The notes under the pieces were generated by a model. That model saw nothing but the letters and a program-made list of their open reading frames with translations. It was not told the origin of the DNA and did no database searches. DNA of 32,352 bases from Myxococcales bacterium (GTDB taxonomy: Bacteria; Myxococcota_A; Polyangia; Haliangiales; Haliangiaceae), in contig JAEUJY010000053.1 of the NCBI GenBank assembly GCA_016794525.1, positions 1 through 32,352 of the forward strand, read 5' to 3'. A program made the position numbers and the translations under genes. Positions 22,801 to 32,107 of this stretch are shown here, in pieces. The number at the start of each line of letters is the position of its first letter. Within the stretch, counting starts at the first letter, position 1.

Positions 22801-23943
22801 ATGGCTCGCAGCGCGCTCGCGTTCGTCGTGGTCCCCGTGCTCGTCGGAGGTGGCGCGGTGGCGCAGCCGATCGCGGCGGAGCCCGCACCCGCCGCGGCCG
22901 TTGCGCCGCCCGTCGAGGATGACCCGGCGCCCGCGGCGCCGCCGCGCTGGTTCGAGCGGGTCACGATCGGCGCGCTGGTCGACGGCTACGTCGCGGCGCC
23001 GCTGACCGGTGAGGTCGACGCGCCCAGCCGGCTGCGGGTGTTCGACGCGGCCAACGCGACGTTCGCGCTGGCGTACGCCGAGCTGGCGCTGGCGCTGCCG
23101 GCCGAGCCGGCGGGGCTGCGCGTCGATCTGGGCTTCGGCCCGGTGGCCGACCTGGCCAGCCTCGAGACCACGACGACCGGCGCGCCGCCGATGACGGTGA
23201 CTGGCACGTCCGAGATCACCAAGCACGTGCAGCAGGCGTACGCGAGCTGGAAGCTGCCGACCGCGACGGCGATCGTCGTCGACGCCGGCAAGTTCGTGAC
23301 CAGCGCCGGCGCCGAGGTGATCGAGGCCAAGGACGACTGGCTGTACACGCGCTCGCTTTTGTTCGGCTACGCGATCCCGTTCACGCACACCGGCGTGCGC
23401 GCGACGGCCACCGTGACGGACACGTTCGCGGTGCAGGGCCTGGTGGCCAACGGCTGGGACGTCGGCCTCGACAACAACCGCGCCAAGACGTTCGGCGCGT
23501 CGGCGCTGTACGCCGATGCGGCGGCGGGGCGCAGCGCGGCGGCGACGGTGATCGTCGGCAAGGAGGCCGAGCGTGTGCGGGTGCTGGCCGACGCTGTCGT
23601 CGGCGTCACCGCCGGGCCGATCGCACTCAACCTCAACGTCGACGTCGGCAAGGAGGGCGACGCGGCGTGGTACGGCGCGTCGCTGATGGCGCGCTACGCG
23701 GTGTCGCCGCGCCTGCGCGTCAGCGGGCGCGTCGAGCACTTCCGCGACCCCGACGGCGCGCGCACCGCGATCGTCGACGGCGTCGCGGTCACCGAGGCGA
23801 CGCTGGGCGCCGCGGTGCCGGTCGGCGGCAACGGTGAGCTCCGCCTCGAGGGGCGGGTCGATCACGCCGACGCCGACATCTACGACGCCGACACCGCGTC
23901 GACCCACGCCACCGTCACCGCCGCCGCGCTGGCCTGGTTCTGA
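22801..23943 (+). CDS. Outer-membrane porin-like protein (beta-barrel porin-2 type)
   Basis: A 380-residue protein starting at an ATG with GGAGG about 8 bases upstream. It has a cleavable signal peptide (MARSALAFVVVPVLVGGGAVAQ, type I AQ site), an Ala/Pro-rich linker to about residue 48, then repeated amphipathic strands and a terminal aromatic (AALAWF). The order GALVDGYVAAPL, FALAYAELALALP, VDLGFGPVADL, VQQAYASWKLP, VDAGKFVTSAGAEVIE and LLFGYAIPFTHTGVRA matches the putative porin-2/OmpL-like family (PF07642). It should form a channel for small solutes. The leader upstream contains a strong hairpin. It converges on the Bax-inhibitor gene after 15 bases. Confidence 0.85.
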   Translation: MARSALAFVVVPVLVGGGAVAQPIAAEPAPAAAVAPPVEDDPAPAAPPRWFERVTIGALVDGYVAAPLTGEVDAPSRLRVFDAANATFALAYAELALALPAEPAGLRVDLGFGPVADLASLETTTTGAPPMTVTGTSEITKHVQQAYASWKLPTATAIVVDAGKFVTSAGAEVIEAKDDWLYTRSLLFGYAIPFTHTGVRATATVTDTFAVQGLVANGWDVGLDNNRAKTFGASALYADAAAGRSAAATVIVGKEAERVRVLADAVVGVTAGPIALNLNVDVGKEGDAAWYGASLMARYAVSPRLRVSGRVEHFRDPDGARTAIVDGVAVTEATLGAAVPVGGNGELRLEGRVDHADADIYDADTASTHATVTAAALAWF

Positions 23944-23958
23944 GCGAGGCCGCGCCGC

Positions 23959-24687
23959 TCAGCGCCGGTTGAGTTCCATCAGCAGGCGCAGCACGTACCA
24001 GAACAAGGTCGCGATCGTCGAGAACAGCATCAGCGCCGCGGCGACGTGGGCCTGGGGCGGGAACGTCGACATCACCTGCGAGGTCTGGAACAGGATGTAG
24101 CCGGCCATCAGCAGGATGATCGCGCCCGAGAACAGCGCGCCGAGCTGGAAGCCGAACAGCATCGACACCAGGATCACGCCGAGCGCCGCGAAGCTGGCGA
24201 TCATCAGCGCGCCCCGCAGGAACGAGAAGTCCTTCTTGGTGACGAACACCGTCAGCGTCAGGCCGACGAAGATCGTGCCGGTGATCAGCGCCGCGGTGAA
24301 CACCAGGTGGTGGAAGTCGGCGGTCGAGCGGCTGGTGTAATAGGCGAGCCACAGCATCGGCTGCAGCATCAGCGCCTCGCCGATGACGCCGAGCGCGAGG
24401 CCGGCGTACTGCAGCGCCACCGAGGTCGGCGAGCGGGCGAGCCGCTCGGCGCCCCAGCCGATCGCCATGAACAGCAGCATGACGAGCAGCCACGAGCCGT
24501 TGCCCTGCAGCAGCGACAGCGAGATGCGCTCGCTGGCCTCGGTCTGGAGCAGGCCGGCGGTGAGCGCGACGAACGCCAGGAGCGCGACGCCGAGGTGCGC
24601 GTAGGTGCGGCGGAGGAACGAGACGCGCTGGCTCACCCCGAGGGTGGCGACCGCGCCGCGGATGACGCGAGCTTGTGCGAGGGCCAT
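23959..24687 (-). CDS. Bax inhibitor-1/YccA-family membrane protein
   Basis: A 242-residue protein with about seven hydrophobic segments. [24 protein letters not shown] begins the fold, and the family's C-terminal signature region [20 protein letters not shown] is present, followed by [18 protein letters not shown]. Bacterial members (YbhL, YccA, YetJ) sit in the inner membrane; YetJ is a pH-sensitive calcium leak channel and E. coli YccA inhibits FtsH. The function here is not known. The ATG at 24687 lacks a ribosome site and has a TATACT element about 10 bases upstream. It is divergent from the histidine kinase gene. Confidence 0.9.
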   Translation of the reverse strand: MALAQARVIRGAVATLGVSQRVSFLRRTYAHLGVALLAFVALTAGLLQTEASERISLSLLQGNGSWLLVMLLFMAIGWGAERLARSPTSVALQYAGLALGVIGEALMLQPMLWLAYYTSRSTADFHHLVFTAALITGTIFVGLTLTVFVTKKDFSFLRGALMIASFAALGVILVSMLFGFQLGALFSGAIILLMAGYILFQTSQVMSTFPPQAHVAAALMLFSTIATLFWYVLRLLMELNRR

Positions 24688-24697
24688 GGTGGAGAGG

Positions 24698-24703
24698 AGT
24701 ATA
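24698..24703 (-). promoter_or_regulatory. Candidate -10 element, near-leaderless start of the BI-1 gene
   Basis: TATACT on the minus strand, 10 bases before the ATG at 24687. Transcription would start only about three or four bases before the start codon. There is no Shine-Dalgarno (CTCCTCTCCACC precedes the ATG) and no clear -35. Confidence 0.4.
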
Positions 24704-24747
24704 GGGCAGGCGCGGCGAGACGCGACCGCCGCGCGGCGCCGTCCGGC

Positions 24748-24762
24748 GTGCGGAATCCGCAC
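24748..24762. promoter_or_regulatory. 15-bp palindrome in the BI-1/histidine-kinase divergent gap
   Basis: GTGCGGAATCCGCAC is a perfect inverted repeat of seven bases around a central A. It lies 60 bases upstream of the BI-1 start and 78 before the kinase start, a typical place for an operator. Its GTGCG arms resemble the enhancer-like repeat found at 27593-27640. Confidence 0.5.
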
Positions 24763-24839
24763 CGGCCGGCGGAAGCTGCACCGCGCGCCGTCCGTGGACG
24801 GGGCCAACTGGTTGATCCGCCGATGGTACGATCCGTGCT

Positions 24840-26171
24840 GTGAGCCGCGCGGTGGGCAGCGACGCGACCTCGACCTCGGCCGCGACCGAGCCGGGCGCGC
24901 GGCGCACCGGGCTGTACGCGCTGCTCGCGCTGATCGTCGGCGTCGCGGCCGCGCTGGTGGTGACCAGCGCGCTGGCGTACCGGCGGGCCCGCGAGGTCGA
25001 GGGCATGCTGGGCCGGGCCCAGGCCGAGGCGCTCCTGCGGTCGCTGGCGCCCAGCCTGCGGCGCGGCGTCGACGACGGCGCGCTGGCCCGGCTGCTCGAC
25101 GAGCGGCGTGGCGACGGCCTGCGCTACGTCGGCGTGATCGGCCCCGGCGGCGAGATCGTCGCCGAGGCCGGCGCGTCGCTCGAGCCGGCGAGCCTGCGGC
25201 CACCGCCGCCGGGTGGGCCGGTGGCCGCGGGGCGGCGCCTGGGCGCGCGCTGGCGTGTCTATACGCCGCTGCCGCCGCGACCGCCGGGTGGGCCGCTCGG
25301 TCCCGACGGCGGTCCGCCCGGCGCGGGGCCGCCGGGTGGGCGCCCGCTGCCGGCGGTGATCGAGGTCGAGGTCAGCGTCGGGCCGGCGTTGCGCCGCGAC
25401 GCGACCCGCACGCTCGCGGTCGGCCTGGCGTCGGCGCTGGTGCTCTTGGGCGTCGCGGTGGTGCTGGCCCGCTGGGTGCGGCACCGCGAGCGGCTCGAGG
25501 CGCGCGTCGCGCACGCGCGGCGGCTGGCGGCGCTCGGCGAGATGTCGGCGGTGCTGGCCCACGAGATCCGCAACCCGCTGGCGTCGCTCAAGGGCCACGC
25601 GCAGCTCCTGGTCGAGAGCCTGGCCGACGCGCCCGGCGCTGCGTCCACCGTCGCGCGCGATCGCGCCAAGGCCGAGCGGGTGGTCGACGAGGCGATCCGC
25701 CTGGAGCGCCTCACCAACGATCTGCTCGAGTTCGCGCGCACCGGCCGCATCGAGCGCGTGGCGTGCGATCCTCGGGCGGTGCTGACTGCCGCCGCCGCCC
25801 GCGCGCCCGAGCGCGTGACGATCATCGCAGACGGCGCGCCCGCGACCTGGTCGCTCGACGCCGGTCGCATGACCCAGGCGCTGGCCAACCTGATCGGCAA
25901 CGCGCTCGAGGCCGCGCCCGACCAGCCGGTCACCGCCACGGTCGCCGTCGAGCGCGGCGCGCTGGTGTACCGGATCCGCGATCGCGGGCCGGGGCTGCCC
26001 GACGGCGTCGGCCGCTTGCTCGAGCCGTTCCACACCACGCGGGCCAAAGGCGTCGGCCTCGGGCTCACGGTGGCGCGGCGGCTGGTCGAGCTGCACGGCG
26101 GCGCGCTCGACGGGCGCAGCCACCCCGATGGCGGCGCCGAGTTCACGGTCACGATCCCGGGCGGTGGCTGA
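24840..26171 (+). CDS. Membrane sensor histidine kinase (NtrB-like class)
   Basis: The 443-residue protein starts at a GTG and has two membrane helices (about residues 24-46 and 194-211) flanking a periplasmic domain. The kinase part has the H-box [15 protein letters not shown] with His241, then NLIGNALEA (N), RDRGPGLP (G1) and [12 protein letters not shown] (G2). The loop at about residues 119-178 is very Pro/Gly-rich with repeated PPGGP. It has no PAS or HAMP domain that I can see. Its stop overlaps the regulator start (TGATG), so the two proteins are coupled, and it should phosphorylate Asp52 of that regulator. Confidence 0.92.
   Translation: MSRAVGSDATSTSAATEPGARRTGLYALLALIVGVAAALVVTSALAYRRAREVEGMLGRAQAEALLRSLAPSLRRGVDDGALARLLDERRGDGLRYVGVIGPGGEIVAEAGASLEPASLRPPPPGGPVAAGRRLGARWRVYTPLPPRPPGGPLGPDGGPPGAGPPGGRPLPAVIEVEVSVGPALRRDATRTLAVGLASALVLLGVAVVLARWVRHRERLEARVAHARRLAALGEMSAVLAHEIRNPLASLKGHAQLLVESLADAPGAASTVARDRAKAERVVDEAIRLERLTNDLLEFARTGRIERVACDPRAVLTAAAARAPERVTIIADGAPATWSLDAGRMTQALANLIGNALEAAPDQPVTATVAVERGALVYRIRDRGPGLPDGVGRLLEPFHTTRAKGVGLGLTVARRLVELHGGALDGRSHPDGGAEFTVTIPGGG
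25206..25341 (+). repeat. Three 13-bp direct repeats in the kinase sensor loop
   Basis: CCGCCGGGTGGGC occurs at 25206-25218, 25281-25293 and 25329-25341. The spacings, 75 and 48 bases, keep reading frame, so each gives a PPGGP-like segment in the periplasmic loop. Confidence 0.85.
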
Positions 26172-27511
26172 TGGGGCGGGTGCTGGTCGTCGACGACGAG
26201 GACGGGCTGCGCGCGTTCCTGGCCGAGGCGTTGACGACCGCCGGCCACGACGTGACGACCGCGGCGTCGGGGGACGAGGCGCTGCGGCGGCTGGCCGGCC
26301 AGGCGTTCGAGCTGGTGATCACCGATCTGCGCATGCCCGGCACCGACGGCATGGCGGTGGTGCGGCGGGTGCGCGCCGAGCAGCCCGAGACCGAGGTGAT
26401 CGTGCTGACCGCCCACGGCACCGTCGAGACCGCGGTCGAGGCGATGAAGCTGGGCGCGTTCGACTACCTGCAGAAGCCGCTGGGCAGCCCGGCCGAGCTG
26501 CGGCTGGTGGTGGCGCGCGCGCTCGAGCGGCGGCAGCTGGTGGCGGCGCGCGATCGGGCCAAGCTCGACGACGCGGCGCCGATCTTGACCTGGGGCGACC
26601 CGACGATGGCGGCGGTGGTCGACGCGATCCGCAAGGTGGCGCCGACCCACGCGACGGTGTTGCTCTCGGGGGAGAGCGGCACCGGCAAGGAGGTCGCGGC
26701 GCGCGCGGTGCACCAGGCCTCGGCGCGGGCGGCCGGGCCGTTCGTCGCGGTCAACTGCGCGGCGCTGTCGGAGGCGCTGCTCGAGAGCGAGCTGTTCGGC
26801 CACGAGAAGGGCGCGTTCACCGGCGCCACCGAGCGGCGGCGCGGGCGCATCGAGCTGGCCGACGGCGGCACGTTCTTCCTCGACGAGGTCGGCGAGCTGC
26901 GGCCCGAGCTGCAGGCCAAGCTGCTGCGCGCGATCCAGGAGCGGCAGATCGAGCGGGTCGGCTCGAGCCGGACCATCGACGTCGACGTGCGCTGGGTGGC
27001 GGCGACCAACCGCGACCTGCCGGCGATGATGCGCGCCGGGACGTTCCGCGAGGACCTGTACCACCGCCTCGCGGTGTTCCCGATCGCGCTGCCGCCGCTG
27101 CGCGCGCGGCGCCGCGACATCGGCCCGCTGGCCGACGCGCTCTTGGCGCGGGTGTGCCGCGAGCTCAAGCGGCCGGCGCTGGCGCTCGACCCCGCCGCGC
27201 GGGCGGCGCTGATCGCGGCCGACTGGCCGGGCAACGTGCGCGAGCTGGCCAACGTGCTCGAGCGCGCGGCGATCCTGTGCGACGGCGCGGCGCTGGGCGT
27301 CGGCGACCTGTGGCTCGACACCGCGGCGGCGCCGCCGGCGCCCGCGGCGGGCGCGGCGCCGGTCGGCGGCACGCTCGACGAGCTCGAGCGCCACGCGATC
27401 GAGCAGGCGCTGGCGGCCAGCGGCGGCAACCGGCGGCGCGCGGCGGCGCAGCTGGGCATCGGGCTGCGCACGCTCTACGACAAGCTCAAGCGCTACGGCC
27501 TGTCGGCGTAG
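26171..27511 (+). CDS. Sigma-54-dependent response regulator, NtrC family
   Basis: The 446-residue activator starts in TGATG overlapping the kinase stop. The receiver has Asp9/Glu10, phosphoacceptor Asp52 (VITDLRMPG) and LQKPL. The AAA+ domain (about 140-375) has Walker A GESGTGKE, the sigma-54 contact loop GAFTGA, Walker [11 protein letters not shown] and arginine-finger region [14 protein letters not shown] Fis-type helix-turn-helix ends the protein ([26 protein letters not shown]). It should bind upstream sites as an oligomer and use ATP to open sigma-54 promoters. A plausible promoter and site lie just downstream, before the diheme peroxidase gene. All catalytic motifs are intact. Confidence 0.95.
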   Translation: MGRVLVVDDEDGLRAFLAEALTTAGHDVTTAASGDEALRRLAGQAFELVITDLRMPGTDGMAVVRRVRAEQPETEVIVLTAHGTVETAVEAMKLGAFDYLQKPLGSPAELRLVVARALERRQLVAARDRAKLDDAAPILTWGDPTMAAVVDAIRKVAPTHATVLLSGESGTGKEVAARAVHQASARAAGPFVAVNCAALSEALLESELFGHEKGAFTGATERRRGRIELADGGTFFLDEVGELRPELQAKLLRAIQERQIERVGSSRTIDVDVRWVAATNRDLPAMMRAGTFREDLYHRLAVFPIALPPLRARRRDIGPLADALLARVCRELKRPALALDPAARAALIAADWPGNVRELANVLERAAILCDGAALGVGDLWLDTAAAPPAPAAGAAPVGGTLDELERHAIEQALAASGGNRRRAAAQLGIGLRTLYDKLKRYGLSA

Positions 27512-27592
27512 CCGCGGCGTGCGCGCGAACGTCGCGATCGCGATCTGTGATCCGTGCGCGCGCGTGAACGCCCTGGCGGTCGCCGACCACGA

Positions 27593-27640
27593 GTGCGAGA
27601 TCGGCAGCGGCGCGGCGCACCGACCGAGCGAATCTCGCAC
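27593..27640. promoter_or_regulatory. Candidate enhancer: 9-bp inverted repeat
   Basis: GTGCGAGAT (27593-27601) and ATCTCGCAC (27632-27640) are exact complements separated by 30 bases, centred about 90 bases upstream of the predicted transcription start. That is the usual distance for an NtrC-family activator site. They share GTGCG with the palindrome at 24748 upstream of the regulator operon. Confidence 0.5.
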
Positions 27641-27680
27641 CGCCGCGGCGCGCGATGACGGCGGTCCGCGGGGTTCGCGG

Positions 27681-27696
27681 TGGCGTGGGGCTTGCT
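27681..27696 (+). promoter_or_regulatory. Sigma-54 promoter candidate (-24/-12)
   Basis: TGGCGTGGGGCTTGCT fits TGGCACG-N4-TTGCW, with GG (27682-27683) and GC (27694-27695) ten bases apart as required. The predicted start is near 27707, only three bases before the peroxidase ATG, which is unusually short and lowers confidence. It is preceded by a candidate activator site and a sigma-54 activator gene. Confidence 0.55.
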
Positions 27697-27709
27697 GTGG
27701 TGTGCGTCC

Positions 27710-28915
27710 ATGCCGATCCCCACCCGCATCCCGATCCTCTTCGCGCTCACCGCCGGCCTCGCGGCGTGCACCGACGTCGACCCCGGCGGCGCCGACGCCA
27801 ACGTCGATCCGCTGCCGCCCGAGGTGACAGCGGTGCTCGACCTGCCGGCGACGCCGTACCCGTACGCGGCGGTCGAGCTGCCGGCGCACTTCCAGACGCC
27901 GATGGTCGCCGGCATGGACAACACCCCGGCCGACAACCCGATCACCGACGCCGGCGCGACGCTGGGCCGGGTGCTGTTCTACGACGTCGCGCTGTCCGCG
28001 AACCGGACGATCTCGTGCGCGTCGTGCCACGCCCAGACCCACGCGTTCGCCGACCCGGCCAAGCTGTCGGTCGGGTTCGCCGGCGGCCACACCAGCCGCA
28101 ACGCGATGGCGGTGACCGACGCGCGGTTCTACCGACCCGGGCGGTTCTTCTGGGACGAGCGCGCCGCGACGCTCGAGGATCAGGTGCTGATGCCGATCCA
28201 GAACGCCACCGAGATGGGGCTCACGCTCGACGAGCTGGTGACCCGCGTTGGCGCCGCCGCGTACTACCCGCCGCTGTTCGAGCGCGCGTTCGGCGACCGC
28301 ACGATCAGCGCCGACCGCATCGCCAAGGCGCTGGCGCAGTTCAGCCGCACGCTGGTGTCGTATCGCTCGCGCTACGACGTCGCGGTCGCCGCCACCGGCG
28401 ACGTGCGCATGCCGCTGCCCGGGTTCACGCCCGCGGAGGAGCTGGGCAAGCAGCTGTTCCTGGGCCGCGCCGGCTGTGGCGGCTGCCACCTGTTCAACGG
28501 CCCGCCGCAGCCCGGGCCGCTGCGCAACCAGGCCATCTTCTTCATCGACATCCCGACCAACAACGGCCTCGACGCCACCACCGACGTCGCCGACAACGGC
28601 GTCGGCGGCCAGACCGCGGTCGCCCGCGACCTGGGCCGCTTCAAGTCGCCGTCGTTGCGCAACGTCGCGCTGACCGCGCCGTACATGCATGACGGCCGCC
28701 TGGCGACGCTGGCCGATGTCGTCGAGCACTACCGCCACGGCGTCGTCGCGCACCCCAACCTCGACCCGCGGCTGCGGATCCCCGGCGGCGCGCCGCGCAA
28801 CGTCGACCTCACCGACGCCGAGGCCGCCGCGCTGGTCGCGTTCATGGGCACGCTCACCGACGAGCCGCTGACCGTCGACCCGTGGTTCACCGATCCGTTC
28901 CGCGCGACGCGGTAG
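27710..28915 (+). CDS. Diheme cytochrome c peroxidase/MauG-family lipoprotein
   Basis: The 401-residue product has the signal MPIPTRIPILFALTAGLAAC (lipobox, Cys20) and two haem motifs, CASCH (103-107) and CGGCH (256-260), each in a c-type domain of the CcpA/MauG family. LGRVLFYDVALSANRTISCASCHAQ is the classic first-domain sequence; FKSPSLRNVALTAPYMHDGR and a VDLTDAEAAALVAFMGTLTDE tail mark the second. The family reduces hydrogen peroxide or oxidises protein residues in the periplasm. An ATG at 27680 would extend the signal by ten residues but lies upstream of the predicted transcription start. It is the likely target of the upstream sigma-54 system. Confidence 0.92.
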   Translation: MPIPTRIPILFALTAGLAACTDVDPGGADANVDPLPPEVTAVLDLPATPYPYAAVELPAHFQTPMVAGMDNTPADNPITDAGATLGRVLFYDVALSANRTISCASCHAQTHAFADPAKLSVGFAGGHTSRNAMAVTDARFYRPGRFFWDERAATLEDQVLMPIQNATEMGLTLDELVTRVGAAAYYPPLFERAFGDRTISADRIAKALAQFSRTLVSYRSRYDVAVAATGDVRMPLPGFTPAEELGKQLFLGRAGCGGCHLFNGPPQPGPLRNQAIFFIDIPTNNGLDATTDVADNGVGGQTAVARDLGRFKSPSLRNVALTAPYMHDGRLATLADVVEHYRHGVVAHPNLDPRLRIPGGAPRNVDLTDAEAAALVAFMGTLTDEPLTVDPWFTDPFRATR

Positions 28916-28959
28916 CGGCCCGCTGGCGTCGCGGCGCGGGCTGGCGTATCTCCTCTCGG

Positions 28960-31110
28960 GTGCGCACCTCGCTCGTGAGCCTCGCCCTGGTGATCGCGGC
29001 GTGCGGTGGCGGCCGACGCTCGGCGTCACCGACCCCGCCGCCGTCGCCCGACGCGGCTCCGACCTCGAACCCGGAGCCGACCGTGACCGCGACCGATGAT
29101 CCGTACCTGTGGCTGGAGGACGTCACCGGCGACAAGCCGCTGGCGTGGGTGAAGGAGCACAACGCCAAGAGCCAGGCCGAGCTCGAGGCGGCGCCCGGCT
29201 TCGGCGCGCTGCGCGATCGCCTGCGCGCGATCTACGACTCGAAGGATCGCATCCCGTACGTCGGGGCCCGCGGGAAGTGGCTGTACAACCTGTGGCAGGA
29301 CGAGGCCAACCCGCGCGGCCTGTGGCGGCGCACGACGCTGGCCGAGTTCGGCAAGGCCCGGCCGGCGTGGGAGACGGTGCTCGACCTCGACGCGCTGGCC
29401 AAGGCGGAGGGCGAGAACTGGGTGTGGAAGGGGCCGACCTGCCTGCCGCCCGACTACGCGCGCTGCCTGATCAGCCTGTCGCGCGGCGGCGCCGACGCGG
29501 TGGTGATCCGCGAGTTCGACACCACGACCAAGCAGTTCGTCGCCGGCGGCTTCACCGTGCCCGAGGCCAAGACCGACGTCGCGTGGGTCGATCGCGACAC
29601 CATCACGATCGGCACCGACTTCGGCCCGGGGTCGATGACCGACAGCGGCTACCCGCGGGTCATCAAGGCGTGGAAGCGCGGCACGCCGCTGGCCGAGGCC
29701 AAGACGATCTTCGAGGGCCAGCAGAGCGACGTCGCGGTGTTCGCGTACCGCGAGTGGGATCACGGCAAGGTCCGCGACTGGATCGGCCGCACGCCGACGT
29801 TCTTCACGACGATCGCCTCGCTGCGCGCCGGCGACGCGCTGACCGCGATCGCCAAGCCCGACGACGCGTCGGTCGACGCCTGGGATGATCAGCTGCTGCT
29901 CACGTTGCGCAGCCCGTGGACGATCGGCGATCGCACCTGGCCGGCCGGCGCGCTCCTGGCGATCCCGCTGGCCGACTTCCTCGCCGGCAAGCGCGACTTC
30001 GCGATGCTGTACGAGCCGCGGCCCAACACGTCGCTCGACAGCGTCGCCACGACCAAGACCGCGATCATCGTCACCGAGCTCGAGGACGTGAAGAGCCGGA
30101 TCTACGTGCACCGCCGCGGCGCGCAGGGCTGGAGCCGCACCGCCATGGCGGTGCCCGACGTCGGCGCGCTCGGCGTCAGCGCCTACGACGAGGACACCTC
30201 CGACGACTTCTGGTTCACCGAGACCGGCTTCACGACGCCGACGACCTTGTCGCTCGGGACCGTCGGCACGGCGGCGCGCACCAAGCTCAAGGCCAGCCCC
30301 GCCTACTTCGACGCCAAGGACGTCGTCGCGACCCAGCACTTCGCGACGTCGGCCGACGGCACCAAGGTGCCCTACTTCCAGGTGGCGCGGCGCGACCTGC
30401 CGCTCGACGGCTCGACGCCGACGGTGCTGACCGGCTACGGCGGCTTCGAGATCTCGCTGACGCCGGGCTACGACGCCACCGGCGGCGCAGCCTGGCTCGA
30501 GCGCGGCGGCGCGCTGGTCACCGCCAACATCCGCGGCGGCGGCGAGTACGGCCCGGCGTGGCACCAGGCCGCGCTCACCCACCATCGCCAGCGCGCCTAC
30601 GACGACTTCGCGGCGGTCGCCGAGGATCTGATCGCGCGCAAGGTCACCTCGACGCCGCACCTCGGCATCGTCGGTGGCTCCAACGGCGGCCTCTTGATGG
30701 GCGTGATGCTGACCCAGCGCCCCGAGCTGTTCGGCGCGATCGTCTGCCAGGTGCCGCTGCTCGACATGCGCCGCTACCACAAGCTCCTGGCCGGGGCGTC
30801 GTGGATGGGCGAGTACGGCGACCCCGACGATCCGGCCGACTGGTCGGCGCTGGCGACGTTCTCGCCGTACCAGCAGGTCAAGGCCGGCGTGCGCTACCCG
30901 CGGACGCTGTTCACCACGTCGACGCGCGACGATCGCGTGCACCCCGGCCACGCCCGCAAGATGGTGGCGAAGCTCGACGCGCTCGGCGTCGACTTGCTCT
31001 ACTACGAGAACATCGAAGGCGGGCACGGCGGCGCCGCCGACAACGCCCAGGCCGCGTACATGGAGGCGCTGGCGTACACGTTCTTCGCGCGCCAGCTCGG
31101 CCTGAAGTAG
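28960..31110 (+). CDS. Prolyl oligopeptidase family (S9A) lipoprotein
   Basis: From a GTG at 28960 the product has 716 residues: a lipoprotein signal (VRTSLVSLALVIAAC, Cys15), a Pro/Ser linker, a seven-blade beta-propeller (starting DDPYLWLEDVTGDKPLAWV) and a C-terminal alpha/beta hydrolase. The catalytic Ser574 is in GGSNGG, the Asp is in TRDDRVHPGHA and His689 is in EGGHGG. GYGGFEISLTPGYD and VTANIRGGGEYG support S9A membership. It should cut short peptides after proline, on the outside of a membrane. It follows the peroxidase gene after 44 bases and may share its transcript. No terminator is seen between them. Confidence 0.92.
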   Translation: MRTSLVSLALVIAACGGGRRSASPTPPPSPDAAPTSNPEPTVTATDDPYLWLEDVTGDKPLAWVKEHNAKSQAELEAAPGFGALRDRLRAIYDSKDRIPYVGARGKWLYNLWQDEANPRGLWRRTTLAEFGKARPAWETVLDLDALAKAEGENWVWKGPTCLPPDYARCLISLSRGGADAVVIREFDTTTKQFVAGGFTVPEAKTDVAWVDRDTITIGTDFGPGSMTDSGYPRVIKAWKRGTPLAEAKTIFEGQQSDVAVFAYREWDHGKVRDWIGRTPTFFTTIASLRAGDALTAIAKPDDASVDAWDDQLLLTLRSPWTIGDRTWPAGALLAIPLADFLAGKRDFAMLYEPRPNTSLDSVATTKTAIIVTELEDVKSRIYVHRRGAQGWSRTAMAVPDVGALGVSAYDEDTSDDFWFTETGFTTPTTLSLGTVGTAARTKLKASPAYFDAKDVVATQHFATSADGTKVPYFQVARRDLPLDGSTPTVLTGYGGFEISLTPGYDATGGAAWLERGGALVTANIRGGGEYGPAWHQAALTHHRQRAYDDFAAVAEDLIARKVTSTPHLGIVGGSNGGLLMGVMLTQRPELFGAIVCQVPLLDMRRYHKLLAGASWMGEYGDPDDPADWSALATFSPYQQVKAGVRYPRTLFTTSTRDDRVHPGHARKMVAKLDALGVDLLYYENIEGGHGGAADNAQAAYMEALAYTFFARQLGLK

Positions 31111-31117
31111 CGCCGGC

Positions 31118-31861
31118 TCACGGGCAGGTGCGGCCGCGGGTCGTGCCCTCGATCTGCCAGCCCAGGCAGGTGCCGCTCGAGTGGATCGTCAGGCGATCCA
31201 CGCCCTGGAGCGTCAGGTCGATCTGCTGGCCGCCGCCGGTGGTGCTGGCCTTGACGGTGCCCGACACCCGCGCGCCGCCGACGCCGGGCAGCTCGATGCC
31301 GCTGTTGGTGAAGGCGCACGACGGGTGCTGCGGATCGGTGCAGTGGATGTACAGGTCCGAGCGCACCGTGAGCCCGAGGAAGCTCGCGGTCAGGTCGGCG
31401 TCCCAGGTGGCGAGGCCGTCGCTGCGGCGCAGCCACCCGTCGAAGGTCTGGGTGGTCTGGTCCTGCGTCAGGCCGAAGCCGGTGAAGGTGTAGAGCGTGT
31501 CGTTCTGGAACTCGTAGTCGAGCTGGTCCCAGCCGATCGGGTTGTCGACCGCGCCGGTGCCCTCGAGGCGGCTGCCGTCGGCGCGGGCGCAGCCGCCGGT
31601 GACCGTCGCGACCGAGCCGGCGATGGTGATCGTCGGGCACGGCTCGATTTCGAAGGTGTCGCCGAACTGATCGATCATGCCGGTGGCGCGGAACAGATCG
31701 GTGCCGCCGGCGGCGTCGATCAAGCGCAGCAGCTCGGTGTCGGTGCGATCGGCGAAGCGCAGCGTGGGCTCGACGTCGGTCGAGCCGCCATCGCCGCCGC
31801 ACGCGGCGAGCGCGACGAGCCACGAACATCCCAGGAACGCGCAGGCGCGAGTCAGCGACAT
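31118..31861 (-). CDS. Hypothetical lipoprotein
   Basis: This 247-residue protein starts at ATG with GGGAGG 6 bases upstream. The signal ends in VALAAC (Cys21), followed by GGDGGSTDVEP. The mature part is rich in Thr, Gly and Asp with regular hydrophobic positions (ATGMIDQFGDTFEIEPCPTITIAGSVATVTGGCARADGS), which suggests a beta-sheet structure, and has eight or so cysteines in pairs. No enzyme motif or known family is recognised. It converges on the prolyl oligopeptidase gene with seven bases between. Confidence 0.75.
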   Translation of the reverse strand: MSLTRACAFLGCSWLVALAACGGDGGSTDVEPTLRFADRTDTELLRLIDAAGGTDLFRATGMIDQFGDTFEIEPCPTITIAGSVATVTGGCARADGSRLEGTGAVDNPIGWDQLDYEFQNDTLYTFTGFGLTQDQTTQTFDGWLRRSDGLATWDADLTASFLGLTVRSDLYIHCTDPQHPSCAFTNSGIELPGVGGARVSGTVKASTTGGGQQIDLTLQGVDRLTIHSSGTCLGWQIEGTTRGRTCP

Positions 31862-32107
31862 GAAGCCTCCCGCCCACCGAGGTTAGCAGGGGGCGTGCCG
31901 CAGCCGGGCGCTCGGCGCGACGCGGGGTTGGCCTGCGCCGGCGGGCGTCGGCGTGTCCGGGCGTTCACAGCCGGTGGCGCGGTCGCGACGGCGGGCAGCG
32001 GGCGGCGCGCACGGCCAGGGCCACTGTCGCAGCGCTGCGCGGCGGTCGGTGGCGGTCAACACGAGTCAGCGAAGCGGGCCGCGGGGCGGGGGCGGCGTGC
32101 GTTGAGA

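Noticed and set aside
25259-29029. Antisense open frame of 1256 codons
   Set aside because: It overlaps the kinase, sigma-54 activator and peroxidase genes, all with intact catalytic motifs on the plus strand.
31862-32107. Hidden gene in the last intergenic region
   Set aside because: No frame with a plausible start, ribosome site and length was found. A single GTCCGG lies near 31955 but is expected by chance.
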